Shown: positions 31,817 to 40,248 of the stretch, in pieces
Layout: every line of letters begins with the position of its first letter
How positions within the stretch are numbered: position 1 is the first letter of the stretch
Assembly (NCBI RefSeq): GCF_015244705.1
Contig: NZ_JABCQF010000015.1
Location: 1 to 44,004 of the forward strand
DNA from: Gluconobacter potus
GTDB lineage: Bacteria > Pseudomonadota > Alphaproteobacteria > Acetobacterales > Acetobacteraceae
Direction: 5' to 3'
DNA: 44,004 nt
The notes under the pieces: generated by a model
What the model was told of the DNA's origin: nothing
The model's database searches: none
What the model saw: the letters and a program-made list of their open reading frames with translations, nothing else
Translations under genes and position numbers: made by a program

Positions 31817-33171
31817 GCGTTGCACAGTTCCGTTTCTGTCAGTCCGAGCTGCTCAAGTGATGCCGCCTGCATGGCTTCATAAAGTGCCATTTCGTCATGC
31901 ACCGGTGCACCCAGTGCCTTTTCAAAGGCAAGGCGACTGGCCGCCTGCATTGTGGCAGCAGTTTTGTGTTCCCCCAGATTGGACTGGAAAATACCAGCGG
32001 CACTGACGGGCAGAAAATCTTCGTAAGTGATAGGGATAGCTACGATGGCACCCTCTGCAATAAGGCCTTCAAGGGAGCGACCTGCGGGCACGGTTTGTGT
32101 AGTGAGCACGTAGCGGAAAAAAGCCAGTTTCTGGCGGCGCAGTTCCTGTTCATCGTCAGGGAAGGCGCGAAATGCCTCTACAAGACGCTGCTCATAGGGT
32201 GTGGTGCTTTCCTGCCGGGCCTGTTCCAGCAGGGTGTCGTACAGGGCACGTCCCTTGGGGGTCAGTGCAATGCCGCGCTGTTCAATCTCTCCAAAGCGGG
32301 CTGTATGTGTTCCAGCCTCGCCATTGGCGAAGATGATCTCCTCCTTAAGTGCCGTAAAACTGGTTTGACGCAGCAGTAGAGGCACCAGTCGTTCTGGCGG
32401 TCCTTCAATCCGGGCTTTTGCCTGCATTCCCCGTTCTGGCATCTGTTTCTGGACAGCGTCGATATCGAGGGTGCGAGGGGTAAGATGGTTTATGTGTGGG
32501 CCCTTGAAGCACACGATATCTGCAACAAGCCGATGGGCGGCATGGAGTTGATGATAGGTGTTCGCGCTGACACTGGCTTCTCTGTGCCAGCGGAAAGTCT
32601 CAAGGGTTGTCGAAACAAAACGATCTGCTTCAGCGGATGTCAGGCCACCATTCCGATCATGGAGTTCGAGAAGGTTTTTTGTCTCTGGAATAAAGATGTC
32701 GCGCTTTTGCAGAACATCCAGTGCTGTCTGGCGTAGTTCTTCGTCCGCAATCAGTTCCGGACGCAAAAGTGAAGTGAAAATCCGGAATGGACTGCGAGAA
32801 AGCGCCACTTCATCCAGCGGACGAAAGGCCGTTGAATGAACAGGGATACCTGCCACGGAAAGATCGTAATATCCTACCGGAAACATGCCCATTACCGTGA
32901 ATACCCTGCGGCATGTTTCCAGTTCCTGGGGCGTACCCAGACGGATGGCACCATGACGTTCCACGTCCAGCCGCGCGCAGGTATTATCACTACTCAGGCG
33001 TGCTTTCAGTGCCGGGTGCGCGTTCAGGGTCTGCTGATTGACCTCTTTTACCAGATCCAGAAGCGTGCCGTAGGACGGAACCTCCTGACGGTACATCGCA
33101 GACATGGCACTTGCGAAATGTGCCCTGATCTCATCAGGAGAAACATGCGAACAGGGCGGCATGGCAATCAT
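31813..33171 (-). CDS. hglS: 2-oxoadipate dioxygenase/decarboxylase (DUF1338, HglS type)
   Basis: The protein has 452 residues from ATG 33171, preceded by AGAGGA; longer starts to 33231 enter the control region. The sequence matches the DUF1338/YdcJ family, of which HglS converts 2-oxoadipate to D-2-hydroxyglutarate using Fe(II) and oxygen in the D-lysine pathway. Family hallmarks are VPSYGTLLDLVKEVNQQTL at 31-49, ERHGAIRLGT (His73 and Arg77), CFKGPHINHLTPR (His229) and RFGEIEQRG (Glu297), which fit the metal and substrate residues as I recall them. Followed by amaA and amaB, it makes a coherent lysine/pipecolate operon. Confidence 0.86.
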   Translation of the reverse strand: MIAMPPCSHVSPDEIRAHFASAMSAMYRQEVPSYGTLLDLVKEVNQQTLNAHPALKARLSSDNTCARLDVERHGAIRLGTPQELETCRRVFTVMGMFPVGYYDLSVAGIPVHSTAFRPLDEVALSRSPFRIFTSLLRPELIADEELRQTALDVLQKRDIFIPETKNLLELHDRNGGLTSAEADRFVSTTLETFRWHREASVSANTYHQLHAAHRLVADIVCFKGPHINHLTPRTLDIDAVQKQMPERGMQAKARIEGPPERLVPLLLRQTSFTALKEEIIFANGEAGTHTARFGEIEQRGIALTPKGRALYDTLLEQARQESTTPYEQRLVEAFRAFPDDEQELRRQKLAFFRYVLTTQTVPAGRSLEGLIAEGAIVAIPITYEDFLPVSAAGIFQSNLGEHKTAATMQAASRLAFEKALGAPVHDEMALYEAMQAASLEQLGLTETELCNA

Positions 33172-33307
33172 TTTCCTCTCATTGCGCCACGGGTCTGAAA
33201 TCGAGACTGTAATTGTCACGTTGCATTTCACAAACGATATTGAAGACAGAGGTCATGTAGATATGGAATGATCTCCTGTCCTGACTCATGTGAACGAGGC
33301 TCCCGCC
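33172..33307. promoter_or_regulatory. Divergent control region of hglS operon and LysR gene
   Basis: An imperfect inverted repeat has arms GACAGAGGTCAT (33245-33256) and ATGATCTCCTGTC (33268-33280) around a 11-base centre. It lies between the divergent genes and is a candidate site for the LysR protein. A CGAGG run at 33295-33299 positions ATG 33308 as the likely LysR start. Confidence 0.4.
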
Positions 33308-34261
33308 ATGGCTATTGCACGCCGTTTTCTGCCTTCCACTTCGCTTCTGTATTCCTTTGAGGCCTCTGCCCGGCACCAGAGCTTTACAAGCGCGGCAGAA
33401 GAGTTGAATCTGACCCAGAGTGCAGTCAGCCGACATATTCGTGCTCTTGAGGAACATCTAGGCGCCGCACTGTTTACCCGTGATCGCCAGACAGTACGGC
33501 TGACGCAGGCGGGGGACGCCTATGCCCGCGAAATCCGGGCGGCTTTGCGTTATATCTCGTCTGCCACGTTGGCATTCCGGGCCAATCCGGGTGGCGGGAC
33601 TGTCAGTCTGGGCGTCCTCCCGACGCTGGGCACACAATGGCTTGCGCCAAGGCTTGCTTCCTTCATGGAGCAGCATCCGGACATTACGCTCAATCTGTAT
33701 ACTCATCTGCATGCCTTTGAATTCACGGAAAACACTTTGGATGCTTCTATACATTTCGGTACGGCGGAATGGCCGGGAAGCGAAGTCTCATATCTGATGC
33801 CGGAGCGGTTGGTGCCGGTGTGTACTCCTGAGCTTTATGAAAGGTTTTCCTTCCGAAAATGTGAGGATCTGCTCTCTGCCCCCCTGCTGCATCTCGTTTC
33901 AAGGCCGGATGCATGGGAGCGCTGGTTTGTAGCTCAGAATGTTCAGCCAACATCCTTGCATGGTCCGCTGTTTGACCAGTTCAGCTTCATCGTAGGGGCA
34001 GCACTTGGCGGAGCCGGATGTGCGCTCGTGCCTCGTTTTTTGGTGGAGAAGGAGATCAGTACGGGGCAGTTGCTGGAGTTTGTTGCTCGGCCTGTGGAGA
34101 GTGAAGATGCCTATTACTTTGCAAGACCACTTGCGCGAAGCCTGTCGGGGGCGCTGGAAACTTTCCATCGCTGGTTGCTTCAGGAGGTAGCCGTAGAAAA
34201 TGGACGCCAGACCCAGCGCCGACACAAATTTCAGCGGTATCTGGAAGTGGCCAAAGGCTGA
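33308..34261 (+). CDS. LysR-family regulator, GcvA-like
   Basis: The protein has 317 residues from ATG 33308 (GTG 33290 is also in frame). It begins FLPSTSLLYSFEASARHQSFTSAAEELNLTQSAVSRHIRALEEHLG, the typical GcvA-subgroup winged helix, followed by the effector domain with TLGTQWLAPRLASF and DASIHFGTAEWPG. GcvA-type regulators control amino-acid catabolism genes next to them. Being divergent from hglS-amaA-amaB, it is probably the activator of lysine/pipecolate breakdown. The effector is unknown. Confidence 0.9.
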   Translation: MAIARRFLPSTSLLYSFEASARHQSFTSAAEELNLTQSAVSRHIRALEEHLGAALFTRDRQTVRLTQAGDAYAREIRAALRYISSATLAFRANPGGGTVSLGVLPTLGTQWLAPRLASFMEQHPDITLNLYTHLHAFEFTENTLDASIHFGTAEWPGSEVSYLMPERLVPVCTPELYERFSFRKCEDLLSAPLLHLVSRPDAWERWFVAQNVQPTSLHGPLFDQFSFIVGAALGGAGCALVPRFLVEKEISTGQLLEFVARPVESEDAYYFARPLARSLSGALETFHRWLLQEVAVENGRQTQRRHKFQRYLEVAKG

Positions 34262-34361
34262 GAGAGGACAGTCATTTCATAATGGAAGCATCGCGGCCCA
34301 TCGTAATGGGTGCTTTTCCTCATGTTCTACATTTAGTCGAACCGCCCGGGTACGAACTTCA

Positions 34362-34424
34362 GGAGAAATGTTCTCCGTCAATCTGGGGACGAATAACCTC
34401 AACGTGATTGACGACATACCCTGA
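34362..34424 (+). other. Candidate 18-codon ORF with its ribosome site in a hairpin
   Basis: ATG 34368 opens an 18-codon frame to TGA 34422-34424 with a strong AGGAG 3 bases upstream. GGAGAA (34362-34367) pairs perfectly with TTCTCC (34371-34376), leaving the ATG itself as the 3-base loop. Nothing similar is recognised. It could be a chance feature, a remnant, or a self-limiting small peptide. The rest of 34262-34434 shows no gene. Confidence 0.2.
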
Positions 34425-34434
34425 GCGTATTTTT

Positions 34435-35631
34435 TTATTTTTGATGTTTTTGGGTTGCCTGTTCGTGGCCTTGAAGCACAAGAACGCTGGCGACTGACCC
34501 CAATAGCAGTGCACTTTCGCTTAGTAGGAGGAGTGTCAGGCTTCCGGCAGCTACGATTTGGCCAGCAATCCAGGGCGCTACAGCCAATCCCAGTCCAGCC
34601 AGCAGGTTGATTTCGGCGATGATTTTTCCATCAACATCGTGGCGCCCGACAGTGGCGAAAATGAACGGTACGGCAAAGGTCCAGGCGAACTTGAAACAGA
34701 TAATTCCCACAATATACGTTGTGCCGAACGGAGCAGTCATCGTCAGCAGCGCTGCGATCAAGAGTATGTAGCCTACGAGAACAGCAATTCTTGTACTGCC
34801 TGATCCTGTGCCATCTTGCCGTCCTCCGTACCAAGCTGCGCATGTTGATCCAAGGACGCCAGCGAGAGCAGCCAGAGACAGTAGAACTCCACCGTGGAGA
34901 TTACTAATACCTGCTCTCTGCCCCAGAGCTCCAGAGAACGTCCAGATGCCGCTCAGGCCCGTATAGAACAGGAAAACCGCAGCCCGACGCAGGACGACGC
35001 GTATCGTATGGTCTTTCCCATCCATGATGGAGGGATGACTGGAGAACGCGTCCGTACCAGCATGGATGCTTTCCCCGCTGTGAAGCAGCGGCACCATGAA
35101 AGCGGCCAGGCAGAAAAGGAGCGCCATGGAAACGAAATAGACTCTCACGCCCCAGTGCGCGAAAAGCGCAGGTAGAAGGGCGAGCCCGACCACCCCTGTA
35201 ATGCACTGGCCGAGAATATATATGCCATAGGCGCGACCTGCCGAAGGATGCCTGTTCGCGCTGCTCATGGCGATAATACCAATCATCGCGCTGGCAGAAG
35301 CACCAATCAGACGCAGGAGCAGCAATGGCTGCCAATGGTGCAGGAGCAGAACGGCACATGCATTGGTTATGACAACAATAACAATCGCCAGGAGAGTGAT
35401 CCGGTGCCAGGAGACATGAGGTAAAAGCCATCGTCCGCCGAACCCAGCGATGCAGTATCCAGCGAATTCAATGGAAAAAAATAAACCCGTCTGTCGTGTC
35501 GTAAGCGCAAGTTCCGCTATTAACTGAGTGGCAATCACCGGAGCGCAAAGCAGGCTGGCATTGGCTAGACCTGCGAAAACTGCGATCGCAAAAATATTCC
35601 AGACGTTTTTTGGGTGAGATGCGAATAACAT
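34435..35631 (-). CDS. MFS transporter
   Basis: This 398-residue membrane protein has about twelve hydrophobic segments and a short C-terminal tail (GHEQATQKHQK). The weak family features (NVWNIFAIAVFAGLANASLL at the N-terminus, a segment like RLIGASASAMIGIIAMSSA, GLFFSIEFAGYCIAGFGGRWLL) place it in the general drug/solute MFS group without naming a substrate. It starts 15 bases after the TonB receptor stop and is the last gene of the minus-strand operon. It probably imports the compound brought in by that receptor; export is possible. Confidence 0.85.
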   Translation of the reverse strand: MLFASHPKNVWNIFAIAVFAGLANASLLCAPVIATQLIAELALTTRQTGLFFSIEFAGYCIAGFGGRWLLPHVSWHRITLLAIVIVVITNACAVLLLHHWQPLLLLRLIGASASAMIGIIAMSSANRHPSAGRAYGIYILGQCITGVVGLALLPALFAHWGVRVYFVSMALLFCLAAFMVPLLHSGESIHAGTDAFSSHPSIMDGKDHTIRVVLRRAAVFLFYTGLSGIWTFSGALGQRAGISNLHGGVLLSLAALAGVLGSTCAAWYGGRQDGTGSGSTRIAVLVGYILLIAALLTMTAPFGTTYIVGIICFKFAWTFAVPFIFATVGRHDVDGKIIAEINLLAGLGLAVAPWIAGQIVAAGSLTLLLLSESALLLGSVASVLVLQGHEQATQKHQK

Positions 35632-35646
35632 TCTTTTTTCTTGCCG

Positions 35647-38055
35647 TCAGAAATTGGCAGTGACATCGAAGCCGACATTTGCTGGAGGAGCGACTATATC
35701 GTGGATATATCGTCCTGATGGCAGGGCAAAGAAAGTGTTGAATTTGGAGAGGATGATGTATCGGTTCAGTACGTTGTTGCCATAGAGCGAGGCTGACCAG
35801 TATTTGCCATGATACATCACTTTGAGGTCCAACTGGTTCCAGGATGGGATATGTAGGATGGGATCGGCAGATGTCGCATTCGTGCCCACATAGGTACTGT
35901 TGACCCAGCGGAAATTCGCTTGGAACATGAGACTTTGCGTGGTGCTCAAGGCTAGGGTGTAGGCACCGCGGATGTTGGCGGTCCAGTCCGGAGTGCTGGG
36001 TAGGGCGGACCCTGTACGCACTACGGCAGCTTTGCCTGCTCCGGGATGAATTACATAGTCGAGGAACTTGCTCGGCGTGTAAGCTGCATTGGCGTTGATC
36101 TCGAAGCGTGGGGTAACGTGCCAGCCAATATTGGCCTCAAAACCCGTAATGCGACTGGCCCCGGCATTCGTTATGGCATTGGAGGTAATGCCATCGCGAA
36201 CAACGGTAGAATCCACCTGCTGATTGTGGAGTTCGGTGTCGAAGCCGGCAAGCTCGACAATGATGTTTTTGTTGACCTGGGATTTTATCCCCATCTCATA
36301 GGTGTTGGTCGTTTCCGGCAGGACGGGCGAAACATCCGTCGGGACGACGGGGGCCTTCTGATAGCTTCCAGATTTGTAGCCTTGGGCATAACGCAAATAG
36401 ACAGATGTCGAGGAAGCCAGGTCATAACTCAGCGTGGCAGAAGGCAGTGCCCTGTTCCAGCGTCTCTCGCTGAGGACGGGCGTGTTGAAGGACCCCCAGG
36501 AAGACAGGCTGGAGAGTGGAGCGGACAGGACGTTGTTTGCCGGGATAACATAACGTTCCAGCCCCGAAGCGCGGGTGTCTTCCCAGAGATACCGGACACC
36601 TGCTGTGAGATGTAAGCGAGGCGTGATCGCATAGGCCAACTCCCCATACCCGCTATACCCGGTGCGGCGCAGGGAGACGACCTGCGAGTTCCAGATTCCG
36701 CTGTAGAGCGAATGCTGGGTTCCGTCCGGAGAGTCGAGATCAGAAAGAAGATAGAACCTGTTCGTGTATTCTCTGTCCTTGTAGGCCGTGAAGCCCACAT
36801 TCCATGTCAGACGTCGCTGTCCGACGGACTCGATCCTGAATTCCTGCATTTTGGACTGCTGTTCGGAATAGATGTCCTGCAGGTTATTGGTCAGGCGTGA
36901 ATCTCCCACGAAATCTAGGGGAACATCGGAACGGGATTCACGCCATGATGTGATGGTCGAAAATTTGGCGTAAGGCAGCGTATAGCTTGCGATGAGGGCC
37001 GCACCGTAATTGACACTGTCAGCCTGATAAGCCAGATCGCCATTGACATTGTAACAGTGACAACTGTCCAGAGGGCCGGCGCCGTTCTGGTTGCCATTAT
37101 CGCGATGATAGTCGCCGACGAGGCGAAATTCGAGCCTCTGTGTAGGTTTGTAACGCAGGTCCGTTCGGAAGCCCCCTTTCTGTTCGACGCCCGTATAGCG
37201 GTTGAGTTTGATATGCGAACCGTAAAGGGAGATCAGATCCTGATTGGGAAAGTATGGATCGGTGAGAGGGAATTTGGATTTTCCATTATTTTTGATGTAT
37301 CCGTCTGAACGGCTATAATCGGCGATAATGGAACCATAAAAATTCCTGGCAATTTTGCCGCTGAGATAAAGCTGAGTGGTTAACGTGTCGAAGCTGTCCA
37401 ACCCGACACGTGCTCGCCTGACTGTATGGTCACCTGGTGGGGCTGTCACGATACTGACAATGCCGGCTTCTGCATTTCGGGAAAACTGGGTGTTCTGGGG
37501 CCCTTTGTAGATGTCAACCCGTTCGGGATCCATGAAACCTACATCGAAATCAAGCGCAGGCATGTAGACGCCATCGACGTATATTCCGGTAGCGGGCTCA
37601 AGCTGGGCATTGGTACCAACACCGCGGATTACCAACTGGGTAGATTCCTGTGAGGGCGAGAGCTTGCTGGTTGTCATGTAAAGACCGGGTGTCATGCCCA
37701 GCAGATCCGTAGTTTTCGTAACATTGAGCTGACGTAGCTCGGCCCCGGAATATGTGGCAATAGACTGCGGCTCCTGCAAAAGCTGATGTCTGTGGCTTTG
37801 CCCGTTGATATGAATTTTTTCGACACTTGTGCTAGCCACTGTTAACGGATGCGCAGTTGCCTTTTTCGTAGCGTGTGAACCGTGGCGAGATGCGTTTGGG
37901 ATGTCGCGGTTCGCCTGATGGCCGGAAGATGCTTCTTCGGCTGCGCAGGCTTTATGTTGCGATATGGCAACAAAAACAAGAAATGTTGCGGGAAGCGAGG
38001 CGGAACCGAGTAGGCCCCGGAGACGCCTGCTGTGCTGTGACCTGCCATTGGACAT
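35647..38055 (-). CDS. TonB-dependent outer-membrane receptor (different subgroup)
   Basis: This 802-residue protein has an N-terminal signal region (RGLLGSASLPATFLVFVAISQ...), a plug with VEKIHINGQ, QSIATYSGAELRQLNVTKTTDLLGMTPGLYM and VIRGVGTNAQLEPATGIYVDGVYM, and a barrel ending VGFDVTANF. The VDGVY and ERVDIYKGPQNTQFSRNAEAG motifs put it with the receptors common in sphingomonads and acetic acid bacteria, many of which take up organic substrates. AGGCGG is well placed before ATG 38055. It is not close to the other two receptors in this window. It lies between the GS-like gene and the MFS gene in one operon. Confidence 0.92.
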   Translation of the reverse strand: MSNGRSQHSRRLRGLLGSASLPATFLVFVAISQHKACAAEEASSGHQANRDIPNASRHGSHATKKATAHPLTVASTSVEKIHINGQSHRHQLLQEPQSIATYSGAELRQLNVTKTTDLLGMTPGLYMTTSKLSPSQESTQLVIRGVGTNAQLEPATGIYVDGVYMPALDFDVGFMDPERVDIYKGPQNTQFSRNAEAGIVSIVTAPPGDHTVRRARVGLDSFDTLTTQLYLSGKIARNFYGSIIADYSRSDGYIKNNGKSKFPLTDPYFPNQDLISLYGSHIKLNRYTGVEQKGGFRTDLRYKPTQRLEFRLVGDYHRDNGNQNGAGPLDSCHCYNVNGDLAYQADSVNYGAALIASYTLPYAKFSTITSWRESRSDVPLDFVGDSRLTNNLQDIYSEQQSKMQEFRIESVGQRRLTWNVGFTAYKDREYTNRFYLLSDLDSPDGTQHSLYSGIWNSQVVSLRRTGYSGYGELAYAITPRLHLTAGVRYLWEDTRASGLERYVIPANNVLSAPLSSLSSWGSFNTPVLSERRWNRALPSATLSYDLASSTSVYLRYAQGYKSGSYQKAPVVPTDVSPVLPETTNTYEMGIKSQVNKNIIVELAGFDTELHNQQVDSTVVRDGITSNAITNAGASRITGFEANIGWHVTPRFEINANAAYTPSKFLDYVIHPGAGKAAVVRTGSALPSTPDWTANIRGAYTLALSTTQSLMFQANFRWVNSTYVGTNATSADPILHIPSWNQLDLKVMYHGKYWSASLYGNNVLNRYIILSKFNTFFALPSGRYIHDIVAPPANVGFDVTANF

Positions 38056-38127
38056 TGTGGATCCGCCTTTTCTAAAAACCGTGACGATGTGGTTACGTCT
38101 TTGGCTACTGGGTTTGTTGTCTCTGGA

Positions 38128-39450
38128 TCAGTATATTCTTGCATATTTCCGGCACAGCTCTGCCGGATCGCAGTCGGCTACCCGTTCTATTTCGCAGATC
38201 TTGGCGGTACGGATTCCATCCACCAGGGTCGGATCAAACCAGTTCTTTACCGTAACGTCATCCAGGAACGCTGCCAGCGCTTCTGTTAGTGATGCGGGAA
38301 GGCGCGTGATGCCCATCTCCGAACGCTGCGTTTCCGAGAGGGCATCGGGATCTCCCGATAGAAGTGAGGGGGTCGAGCGTTTCTGGCGAAGGCCTTCAAG
38401 ACCCGCGCGCACCAGTGCACCCAGGGCCCAGTAGGGGCTGGATGTTCCATCTGTCGGGCGAAATTCAATATTGAAGGCTTTTTCCGGATTAACCCCCGGC
38501 GCCATCGGGCAAATGCGCAGAGCGGCTTCCCGGTTTAAAGCACCGAAGCTCGCATAGGCCGAACTCCAGTGATGCGGAAGCAGACGCAAATAGGACACTG
38601 CCGTGGGAGCACAGAAAATCATAAGTGCATGCATATGTTCCAGGATGCCGGCGACGAACTGACCGCACAGTGTTGAGACCCCACCTGGAGCACTCGGGTC
38701 ATAGGTTACGGGTTGAAGGTTGGTGCTATCCAGGAACGAGAAATGAATATGCAGCCCGTTCCCAACGCTGTCTGGATGCAGTTTGGGGGTGAAGGTGGCG
38801 CGATGTCCATGCAGGCGTGCAGCCTCACGGACGACCTCCCGGGTCAGAATGGCTTTGTCGGCCGCTTCAAGAGCAGGGCGAGGTGGAAAAGCCATTTCAA
38901 ACTGGTCGACGCCATATTCGGGGAGAACGATTTCGGGAGCGTTGCCGATATCCGTAAGAGCATCCGTGAGGGCACGCAGGAAGCCGTCTGCACGTCGCAT
39001 AGCCTGTATGGAAAATGCGGGCGCTGAATCCCATTGCGTACCCGTAATCTGGAATTCCATTTCAAATGTCGCCTGCATGATCAGGCCGAATTCATTTTTC
39101 AGGTCATCAAGCGCAGCCTTGAGGAAAGAACGACCGCAACCGTACCAGGGCAGCCCCTCAAGCGTCGTGATGTCGCACAGCATTCCCGAAAACGCTCCGT
39201 CTCCAAGGCGACAGGAAAGGAATTTTGTCTGCGGATCGGGACGGAGGCGCAGGTCGCCGGTACAGCCCCATGGGTTGTCGGCGGCAATTTCGTCAAATGG
39301 TGTAAGGCCCAGATTTGCTGGAACCCAGCCACAGCCTTTCTCCATGGCCTGCGCGCGTGCGGGAAGAGGAAAGAAACGGCCACGGGTGATTCCGACCAGA
39401 TCATTGGTGAGAAGTGCTCCCAGTGTTGTGGTCTGGTGATCATCATGCAT
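38128..39450 (-). CDS. Glutamine-synthetase-family ligase (PuuA/GlnT-like)
   Basis: The protein has 440 residues from ATG 39450, which lies within the hydrolase stop region (8-base overlap); the open frame to 39627 is rejected as overlap. GS catalytic motifs are present: FEMEFQI (Glu pair), NGLHIHFSF near 260, YLRLLPHHWSSAYASFGALNREAALRICP, and NIEFRPTDGTSSPYWALGALVRAGLEGL. The divergent N-terminal domain and the HHWSSAY motif point to the gamma-glutamyl-amine or amide ligase branch rather than housekeeping GlnA. Such enzymes use ATP to join glutamate to an amine. Next to an isochorismatase-fold hydrolase and divergent amidohydrolases, it suggests a gamma-glutamylation or N-acyl pathway. The amine is unknown. 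Confidence 0.85.
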   Translation of the reverse strand: MHDDHQTTTLGALLTNDLVGITRGRFFPLPARAQAMEKGCGWVPANLGLTPFDEIAADNPWGCTGDLRLRPDPQTKFLSCRLGDGAFSGMLCDITTLEGLPWYGCGRSFLKAALDDLKNEFGLIMQATFEMEFQITGTQWDSAPAFSIQAMRRADGFLRALTDALTDIGNAPEIVLPEYGVDQFEMAFPPRPALEAADKAILTREVVREAARLHGHRATFTPKLHPDSVGNGLHIHFSFLDSTNLQPVTYDPSAPGGVSTLCGQFVAGILEHMHALMIFCAPTAVSYLRLLPHHWSSAYASFGALNREAALRICPMAPGVNPEKAFNIEFRPTDGTSSPYWALGALVRAGLEGLRQKRSTPSLLSGDPDALSETQRSEMGITRLPASLTEALAAFLDDVTVKNWFDPTLVDGIRTAKICEIERVADCDPAELCRKYARIY

Positions 39451-40060
39451 GACAGGAAACCTCTTCCATTCTGCGCAGGACGTTCTCGGTATCGGTAATC
39501 GTGCAGTATCCGCCAAAAGCCGTAAGGGCAGCCGCGTGGCGTTCAGGGGAGTAGGTCGAGCAGGCGTCTTCGGGAACCAGGACGCGATAACCGCGGTCTG
39601 CTCCGTCGCGGACCGCCATGTCGACACATTGATCTGTGAGTTGCCCGGCGACGATCAGATGATCGGTGCCAAGGTTCCTCAGGATGTAATCGATATTGGT
39701 CGAATTAAAGACCCCGGAAGACGTTTTGGGCAGAACGATCTCGTCCTTTTGAGGTGCGAGTTCGGGGATGATATCGCCGTCCGGATCGTCGGGAGCGATG
39801 TGGATGGGGGTCAGTTTATGGTCCAGAGACCGGTCACGGCCGTCTGAACGCAGACTTCTGATGATTGTGTGCACGACATCAATGCCCAGTCTGCGTGCCG
39901 ACTGAAGCATGCGGACCTGGTTGGGGACTGCAAGGGTTGCGTTGCGTGTTGTGAAATAGTCGTTCCCTGTCCCGGTGGGAGAACGCATCCAGACAGTTTG
40001 CATGTCGACCAGAAGGAGCACGCTTCGCCCCGGCTGAAATCGTGAGTCCCGAGGTGTCAT
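39443..40060 (-). CDS. Cysteine hydrolase, isochorismatase family
   Basis: The protein has 205 residues from ATG 40060, with GGAGG close upstream; a TTG at 40117 would add a non-family extension. The catalytic triad of cysteine hydrolases is present: Asp19 in LLLVDMQ, Lys112 in LPKTSSGVF and Cys145 in LTDQCVDMAVRDGADRGY. The family includes N-carbamoylsarcosine amidohydrolase, ureidoacrylate hydrolase, nicotinamidase and isochorismatase. The GRDRSLDHKLTPIHIAPDDPDGDI insertion looks like amidase-type members. It leads the minus-strand operon and precedes the GS-like gene, so an amide or carbamoyl substrate is likelier than isochorismate. Confidence 0.85.
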   Translation of the reverse strand: MTPRDSRFQPGRSVLLLVDMQTVWMRSPTGTGNDYFTTRNATLAVPNQVRMLQSARRLGIDVVHTIIRSLRSDGRDRSLDHKLTPIHIAPDDPDGDIIPELAPQKDEIVLPKTSSGVFNSTNIDYILRNLGTDHLIVAGQLTDQCVDMAVRDGADRGYRVLVPEDACSTYSPERHAAALTAFGGYCTITDTENVLRRMEEVSCHA

Positions 40061-40248
40061 AGGCCTCCGTCCGTCCCTGGTTGGCTGTTCATGTGAAAAC
40101 CATCGCGCGTAGATCAATCCGGAGTCAAGATGATTCCAGTATGGACATATTCATCAATAATGTTGACTATCTTACAAAACGCGACCGGCACGCCAGAGCT
40201 GACGATTCCGGCCCGTGTTGGAAAGCGCCATCTGAGGGGAAGTGTTAG
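40061..40248. promoter_or_regulatory. Divergent promoter region of the hydrolase/GS operon and the M20 operon
   Basis: The stretch separates the two operons of this locus. A TTGACT box occurs on the plus strand at 40163-40168. GGGGAAG lies just before ATG 40249 and sets the M20 start. No clear palindrome for the RpiR regulator was found. Confidence 0.4.

Noticed and set aside
34425-34440. T-rich stretch as terminator of the LysR gene
   Set aside because: Only a 4-bp stem (ATAC/GTAT) precedes the T-run, too weak to call, and the run is also part of the MFS stop region.
39451-39627. Extended N-terminus for the GS-like ligase
   Set aside because: It overlaps the hydrolase gene deeply and reads as out-of-frame hydrolase sequence; ATG 39450 gives a normal coupled start.
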